Below, piece after piece: positions 9,637 through 13,284 of a stretch of DNA of 13,284 nucleotides. Numbering within the stretch: position 1 is the first letter of the stretch; each line of letters starts with the position of its first letter. The stretch is from an uncultured Opitutia bacterium (GTDB taxonomy: Bacteria; Verrucomicrobiota; Verrucomicrobiia; Opitutales; UBA953): positions 1 to 13,284 of the forward strand of contig CAINSX010000217.1 of assembly GCA_903853185.1 (NCBI GenBank), given 5' to 3'. A program made the position numbers and the translations under genes. The notes under the pieces were generated by a model. The model was not told the origin of the DNA. It saw nothing but the letters and a program-made list of their open reading frames with translations, and made no database searches.

Positions 9637-9966
9637 ATGGCCTCCGATCTCATCCTCAATCTCGATAACAGCAACTTCGACGCCACCATCAAGGCGTCGA
9701 CCGTCCCCGTCCTGGTGGACTTCTGGGCCACCTGGTGTGGTCCGTGCAAGCAAATCGGCCCCGTGCTCGATCAGCTCGCCACCGAGATGAACGGAGCCGT
9801 CCAGATCGCCAAGGTCGACGTGGACACCAATCAGGCACTGGCCCAGCAGCTCGGCGTGAACTCCATCCCTGCCCTGTTCCTTTACAAGAACGGCGTGGTC
9901 GTGGACAAGATGGTCGGTGCCCGCCCCAAGGGCGACATCGCCGCCTTCATCAAGAAGCACTCCTAA
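9637..9966 (+). CDS. trxA: Thioredoxin
   Basis: The product is a 109-residue cytoplasmic thiol-disulfide reductase. The active site W33-C-G-P-C37 lies in the usual context D-F-W-A-x-W-C-G-P-C-K. The cis-proline is P78 (N-S-I-P-A-L), and the K-V-D-V-D segment of the central strand is present. The length is that of canonical single-domain thioredoxin, and there is no signal peptide, so it acts in the cytoplasm, reduced by NADPH-thioredoxin reductase (not in this window). The gene follows the proline-rich gene by nine bases, suggesting co-transcription, and is closed by the hairpin at 9990. Assignment to TrxA rather than a paralogue rests on size and the textbook active site. Confidence 0.95.
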   Translation: MASDLILNLDNSNFDATIKASTVPVLVDFWATWCGPCKQIGPVLDQLATEMNGAVQIAKVDVDTNQALAQQLGVNSIPALFLYKNGVVVDKMVGARPKGDIAAFIKKHS

Positions 9967-9989
9967 GCGACGGGCGAAAGCCCAATAAG

Positions 9990-10020
9990 AAAGGCCCGGG
10001 ATCACTCCCGGGCCTTTTTG
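9990..10020 (+). terminator. Rho-independent terminator after trxA
   Basis: An 11-bp perfect stem (AAAGGCCCGGG at 9990-10000, CCCGGGCCTTT at 10007-10017) encloses a six-base loop, and the run of five T (10015-10019) overlaps the 3' arm. It starts 23 bases after the trxA stop. It also lies 21 bases beyond the end of the opposing cytochrome gene at 10041; read on that strand its tail is T-rich but interrupted, so it may stop transcription from both sides. Confidence 0.9.
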
Positions 10021-10040
10021 TTTCCGCACATTCCGAGGCC

Positions 10041-10730
10041 TTACTTGGCCTGGAGCGGGTGTTCCTTCAGGAGGTCGGCGGGATTATACTGAGCGCGGAT
10101 ACCGATGGCCTTACGGACCTCGGCGACCTTGGTATCCATGACGGGCTCAGCGGTGTTACCCCAAGCCTGACGAACGTAGGTGGCAATATTGGCAATCTGC
10201 GAATCCTTGAGGCCGGCGCCGATGTTCGGCATGTTGCCGTTATACTTCACGCCGAGGACTTCAATCTCACCGGCGAGACCAGCGAGGACGGCCTTGATGA
10301 TGCGTTCTTCCGAACCCGCGACCCAAGGAGACTTGGCCAGCGGAGGGAAGGCGCCGGGGACGCCGAGTCCGGTCGGCTGGTGACAGGCGGCGCAATTCGC
10401 GATGAAGAGCTTCTCGCCCTTGGCAGCATCGGGCTCGAAGGCGACTGGACCGCCGGCGGCGGCAGCCTTGGGAGCATTCAGGTCGAAAGCCGACGGAGAG
10501 AAGTCACCCGAGTTACGGGTGAGGTAGAGTCCGGCCCAGAAGCCGAATCCGCAGAAGAGGAAGACGATGAGGATCGGCGTGAGGGAGAAACCCTCGGCCG
10601 GCTCGTCCTTGTCGCGGGACAGCTGCGAGTGAACCTCCACCAGGCGTCCGTCGGAAGGCCCTTCGGAGCCAGCGCCAGAGGGACCCCGGCGAGGGCGGTT
10701 GTTATCAGGATGACGGTTACGGTCGTTCAT
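10041..10730 (-). CDS. Membrane-anchored monohaem cytochrome c
   Basis: The product has 229 residues. Residues 1-48 are polar and Arg/Pro/Gly-rich. One membrane helix spans about 49-70, after which the chain is periplasmic. The haem is attached at C113-A-A-C-H117, and M167 (N-M-P) is the probable distal ligand, so this is a class I, low-spin haem c domain (about 100-195) of the type found in CcoP and in nitrite reductase cytochrome domains. A short C-terminal extension follows. Unlike CcoP, which usually has two haem c domains, only one is present, so I do not use that name. It is the last gene of the minus-strand operon, starting four bases after the stop of the CcoO-like gene without a clear ribosome-binding sequence. 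It presumably passes electrons to or from the other cytochromes of this operon. Confidence 0.88.
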   Translation of the reverse strand: MNDRNRHPDNNRPRRGPSGAGSEGPSDGRLVEVHSQLSRDKDEPAEGFSLTPILIVFLFCGFGFWAGLYLTRNSGDFSPSAFDLNAPKAAAAGGPVAFEPDAAKGEKLFIANCAACHQPTGLGVPGAFPPLAKSPWVAGSEERIIKAVLAGLAGEIEVLGVKYNGNMPNIGAGLKDSQIANIATYVRQAWGNTAEPVMDTKVAEVRKAIGIRAQYNPADLLKEHPLQAK

Positions 10731-10734
10731 GGGT

Positions 10735-11262
10735 TCACTGCTTCAGTTTGGCTTCCGGCGAGGAGTAATCCTGACGGAGGGATTGGAGGTAGGCGGCCAG
10801 GGCGACGGCTCGCTCGGAGGCGACTTCGTTCTTTGCGCCGGCATAGAGGAAAGCGAACTGTCCATTGTGCTGGATCGCGGCGTGCACAGCATCGAGGGTC
10901 TTGGCACGGGCACCGAAGTTGGCCAGATCCGGACCGATGCGGCGATCGCCGAGGAGCACCTGCTTCTGCTGCGAGTAGTCGCGTGCAACCGAAGGACGAG
11001 TGCCGTAACCGCGGGCGATATCGCTACCCTGCCCGGCCGGACGGACCTGCTGGGTGTGGCAGCTGACGCAACCGAGGGAGACGTAGACCGCGCGGCCCTG
11101 GATGGCCAGCCCAGGTTCGCGGGACGGGAACAGCGGACCACCGTCTTCGGCGGGAGCGCGTCCGAGGGAGCCGAGCTGGACCTGGCTGCTGATGACCAGC
11201 GCGCCGAAGGGCAACGCGACGGCCAGGAAGATGCCGGCCAGGAGAGTGTTGAGATTCTTCAT
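10735..11262 (-). CDS. CcoO/FixO-like monohaem cytochrome c, atypical
   Basis: The product is a 175-residue membrane-anchored cytochrome related to subunit II (CcoO) of cbb3 oxidase. One helix (about 5-27) anchors it. The haem motif is G64-C-V-S-C-H69 followed by T-Q-Q-V-R-P, which parallels CcoO C-x-x-C-H-S-Q-x-x-R-P, and R-I-G-P-D-L-A-x-x-G (108-117) is another CcoO signature. It is shorter than usual CcoO (about 200 residues). Apart from the initiator there is no methionine, so the distal Met ligand of ordinary CcoO is missing; H127 or H132 might serve instead. I chose the ATG at 11262, which directly precedes the anchor helix and has a GGA sequence upstream; the longer in-frame start at 11397 would overlap the preceding gene by about 120 bases. 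It follows the CcoN-like gene by 11 bases. Confidence 0.85.
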   Translation of the reverse strand: MKNLNTLLAGIFLAVALPFGALVISSQVQLGSLGRAPAEDGGPLFPSREPGLAIQGRAVYVSLGCVSCHTQQVRPAGQGSDIARGYGTRPSVARDYSQQKQVLLGDRRIGPDLANFGARAKTLDAVHAAIQHNGQFAFLYAGAKNEVASERAVALAAYLQSLRQDYSSPEAKLKQ

Positions 11263-11273
11263 GGGTGTCCGGA

Positions 11274-12719
11274 TTAGTCGTGGCGGCCAGCGGAAGCCGG
11301 CGCGGAAGATTTGAGGATCATGCCGAAAGCGTTGAGGGCGAAGGCAACGTGGCCGACGAGCAGGAGCACCGCCGAGACGTTGAGCGCGAGGTTCCAAGCG
11401 GAACCGGCCTTGGCGACCTGCTGGAAGGAGATGGAGGCGTCAGCGAGCTGCTTGCCGCTTTCGTAGCCGCCGACAAGCAGGGCGACACTCGAAACGACGG
11501 CGCCGAGGGCGGTGGCCCAGAAGTGTACGTGGACGAGCTTGGCGGAAGGCCAGAGCGAGCCGGTGAGGCGAGGCAGCACGAAGTAGGCGGCGCCAAAGAG
11601 CACCATCGTGGCGAATGCGTAGGTCAGGAGCTGTTCCTGGCCGGCGGCGAAGGACGTGAAGCGGACCACGGCGTTATAACCGCGGAAACCGAAGACCGCG
11701 TTGAGCACGCCGAAGAGCGTGAAGGCGACGGCACCGAAGCTCACGAAGCGCAGCGTGGTATCATTCCAGGCACGGGACCAACCGCCTTCCGAGGAAAGTG
11801 TGCCAAGGAAGTTGATCGCGGTGATAATCACCGGGACCATCAGCATCGCGCCAGCGACGACGCCGACGGACTGGAGCCAGAGCGGCACCGGAGCACCGAT
11901 GAGGGCGGAAGGGCCGGTCCAGCTCGCGAAGAGGAAGAACGTCCAGAAGCCCACCGGAGCAAGGTAGTAACCGCTGATCGTGCGACCAAGCACCTTCGGC
12001 AGGAAGTAGTAGACCGCGGCGAGGGCCGAGGCGCCGAACCACAGCAGGAGAAGGTTAGAGATGAACCAGCTGTGGGCGATGGCCTGGACGACGCCCGAAG
12101 CCGGCTGCCAGAGCACCAGCAGCTGGGCCAGCAGGTAGGTCAGCGGGAAGGCGAACGAGGCGCCGACCACGAACCACTGCGAGGCGAAGGTGTGGCCCGT
12201 GGGGCGACGCGCGAAGGCGACGATCGGCCAGAAGCCGGCGAGCAGGAAAGCGACGGCGAGGACCGGTCCAACTTCGCGGGGGAATTCCAGCAGACCGAAG
12301 CCCGTCTGATTGCCGGCGAAAATCTGAATCACCCCGTAAGTGAGGGCGACGTTCCAGACCGCACCACCAAGGCTCGCGAGCCAGTCATTACGCAGTTCGA
12401 AACGACCGAGCTGCGAGAGCAACCAGAGGTTGAGGGCGAAGAAGGCGTTAAAGCCCCAGCCGTAGACGAACAGGTTGTGCTGGGCGGCGGCGAGGTGGCC
12501 GTAGGTGAGGATCTCGCAACCGCGGAAAGGACCGCCGGCGAGCGAACCCTGCTGCAGGGTGGCAATCACGCCGAGGACCGAGGCCGCGAGGAGCCAGATC
12601 ACCGCGGAGATGAAGAAGAGGAGGAACGGGCCGCGGAGCTGGGCCTCGGTCCGCGAGAGGCGCGAGTCGCCTTCGGGGGGACGGCCCTGCGGGCGGCCGG
12701 AACGATTTTCCTGAGTCAT
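11274..12719 (-). CDS. CcoN-like (cbb3 oxidase subunit I) membrane protein lacking the metal ligands
   Basis: The 481-residue product has about 12 predicted membrane helices. It is recognisable as a CcoN homologue from V-Y-Y-F-L-P-K (236-242), F-W-x-x-F-L-F-x-x-W-x-G-P (258-270), G-A-A-Y-F-V-L-P-R-L (376-385) and K-L-V-x-V-H-F-W (394-401), all in the right order and spacing. By eye alignment to remembered CcoN, all catalytic positions differ: the first haem b histidine is Q80 (H81 is adjacent), the CuB histidine of helix 6 is S221, the CuB His-His pair after G-P is S271-A272, the cross-linked tyrosine is A265, and the G-H-V-H haem ligands are G360-Q-E-Q363. It is therefore unlikely to reduce O2 or NO. 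The open frame and operon position argue against a decaying pseudogene. It starts 19 bases after the preceding cytochrome gene. Confidence 0.82.
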   Translation of the reverse strand: MTQENRSGRPQGRPPEGDSRLSRTEAQLRGPFLLFFISAVIWLLAASVLGVIATLQQGSLAGGPFRGCEILTYGHLAAAQHNLFVYGWGFNAFFALNLWLLSQLGRFELRNDWLASLGGAVWNVALTYGVIQIFAGNQTGFGLLEFPREVGPVLAVAFLLAGFWPIVAFARRPTGHTFASQWFVVGASFAFPLTYLLAQLLVLWQPASGVVQAIAHSWFISNLLLLWFGASALAAVYYFLPKVLGRTISGYYLAPVGFWTFFLFASWTGPSALIGAPVPLWLQSVGVVAGAMLMVPVIITAINFLGTLSSEGGWSRAWNDTTLRFVSFGAVAFTLFGVLNAVFGFRGYNAVVRFTSFAAGQEQLLTYAFATMVLFGAAYFVLPRLTGSLWPSAKLVHVHFWATALGAVVSSVALLVGGYESGKQLADASISFQQVAKAGSAWNLALNVSAVLLLVGHVAFALNAFGMILKSSAPASAGRHD

Positions 12720-12738
12720 CGGTAAAGGAAGTGCGGGG

Positions 12739-13284
12739 TTATTTGAGGCCGAGTTCGGCGGTGGTCCAAGGAGCCGTGCGACTGGAGGTGGCGGCGCGGA
12801 CGGCCTTCACCTGCTCGACGGAGACCGGGTTGCCCTTGTTACCGAAGCTTTGGCGAGCGTAGGTGAGGACGTCGGCGATGTCCTGATCATTCACGGCAGG
12901 AACGGGAGGCATCATGCTATTGAAGGTCATGCCACCGACGGTGATCGGACCCATGAGGCCCTGCAGGATGAACTTGATCGGGAGCTCAGGATTACCGACG
13001 ACGATGGGCGTCTCGGCGATCGACGGGAAGACGGGGGGGATGCCCTTCCCCGTCGGCTGGTGACAGGCGATGCAGGTGCGCGAGTACACCGCGAGACCAC
13101 GCTTCATCTGCTCGTCGGAAGCCTTGACGAAAGCGCCCGCAGCGGCCGGAGCGGCGACCGGAGCCGGAGCGGCGGCGGCCTGAATCTTCGCGACGACCTT
13201 GACGTCGGCGGCGATGAGGGCGGCGGCGTCCTTGACCGGGATGCGGTAGGTGCCATCGGCATTGCGTCCGGGCTCGTTGATGAG
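12739..13284 (-). CDS. C-terminal part of a protein with a cytochrome c domain (5' end outside window)
   Basis: The frame is open from the right edge to the stop at 12739, giving the last 181 residues of a longer product. The first 35 visible residues (with D-G-T-Y-R-I-P-V-K) are of unclear identity. An Ala/Pro linker follows, then a class I haem c domain: C-I-A-C-H with H-Q-P-T-G-K-G, and N-S-M-M-P-P supplying the distal methionine. The domain closely resembles the neighbouring cytochrome at 10041. This combination of linker and haem domain recalls the C-terminal haem domain of three-domain copper nitrite reductases, but a simple periplasmic cytochrome is equally possible because the upstream part is not visible. 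An internal ATG at 13107 would cut into the haem domain and is not the start. It is the first gene seen of the electron-transfer operon. Confidence 0.85.
   Translation of the reverse strand, partial: LINEPGRNADGTYRIPVKDAAALIAADVKVVAKIQAAAAPAPVAAPAAAGAFVKASDEQMKRGLAVYSRTCIACHQPTGKGIPPVFPSIAETPIVVGNPELPIKFILQGLMGPITVGGMTFNSMMPPVPAVNDQDIADVLTYARQSFGNKGNPVSVEQVKAVRAATSSRTAPWTTAELGLK

Noticed and set aside
9735..11066. 443-codon plus-strand open frame from trxA into the cytochrome genes
   Set aside because: It crosses the trxA stop, the strong terminator and two opposing cytochrome genes, and its product has no coherent composition.
10041..12719. Annotation of the operon as a functional cbb3 oxygen reductase
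   Set aside because: CcoN-, CcoO- and CcoP-like similarity would invite it, but the CcoN-like protein lacks all visible metal ligands, the CcoO-like protein lacks the distal Met and the last cytochrome has only one haem motif.
11265..12725. 486-codon plus-strand open frame opposite the CcoN-like gene
   Set aside because: It is the antisense image of a gene with clear family signatures. Its product is almost all charged residues (E, G, R) without hydrophobic pattern, as expected from GC-rich shadow frames.

Overview
This window is GC-rich and densely coded, with no gene-free stretch longer than about 100 bases. It most likely comes from a Gram-negative member of the Verrucomicrobiota, probably class Opitutae. 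This placement is inferred from the gene mix: a secreted sulfatase with an appended beta-sandwich domain, LptD next to scpA, a small orphan protein of the type I associate with that phylum, and cbb3-oxidase-like genes. No rRNA or other marker gene confirms it.

Layout, left to right. (1) A partial minus-strand Nramp Mn2+/Fe2+ transporter (mntH) runs off the left edge. (2) Divergent from it, on the plus strand, is a secreted type I sulfatase; it converges with only 4 bases between stop codons on a minus-strand pair, glgB (glycogen branching enzyme) and a small TPR protein. (3) Divergent from glgB is a plus-strand run: lptD (LPS export to the outer membrane), scpA (condensin partner), an 81-residue orphan, a proline-rich tail-anchored small protein and trxA (thioredoxin), closed by a strong hairpin terminator. 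(4) From 10041 to the right edge is a minus-strand electron-transfer operon, read right to left: the end of a protein with a C-terminal cytochrome c domain (cut by the window edge), a CcoN-like 12-helix membrane protein, a CcoO-like monoheme cytochrome, and a membrane-anchored monoheme cytochrome c.

The fourth block is the most notable. Its CcoN homologue keeps the fold signatures of cbb3 oxidase subunit I, but by eye alignment every haem-iron and copper ligand and the cross-linked tyrosine are replaced. The CcoO-like partner has no methionine after the start codon, so it lacks the usual distal haem ligand. The operon therefore looks like an oxidase scaffold turned into something other than an oxygen reductase, perhaps a membrane anchor or electron conduit for the cytochrome c proteins. 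That function is inference. The rest of the window is ordinary housekeeping and polymer metabolism.
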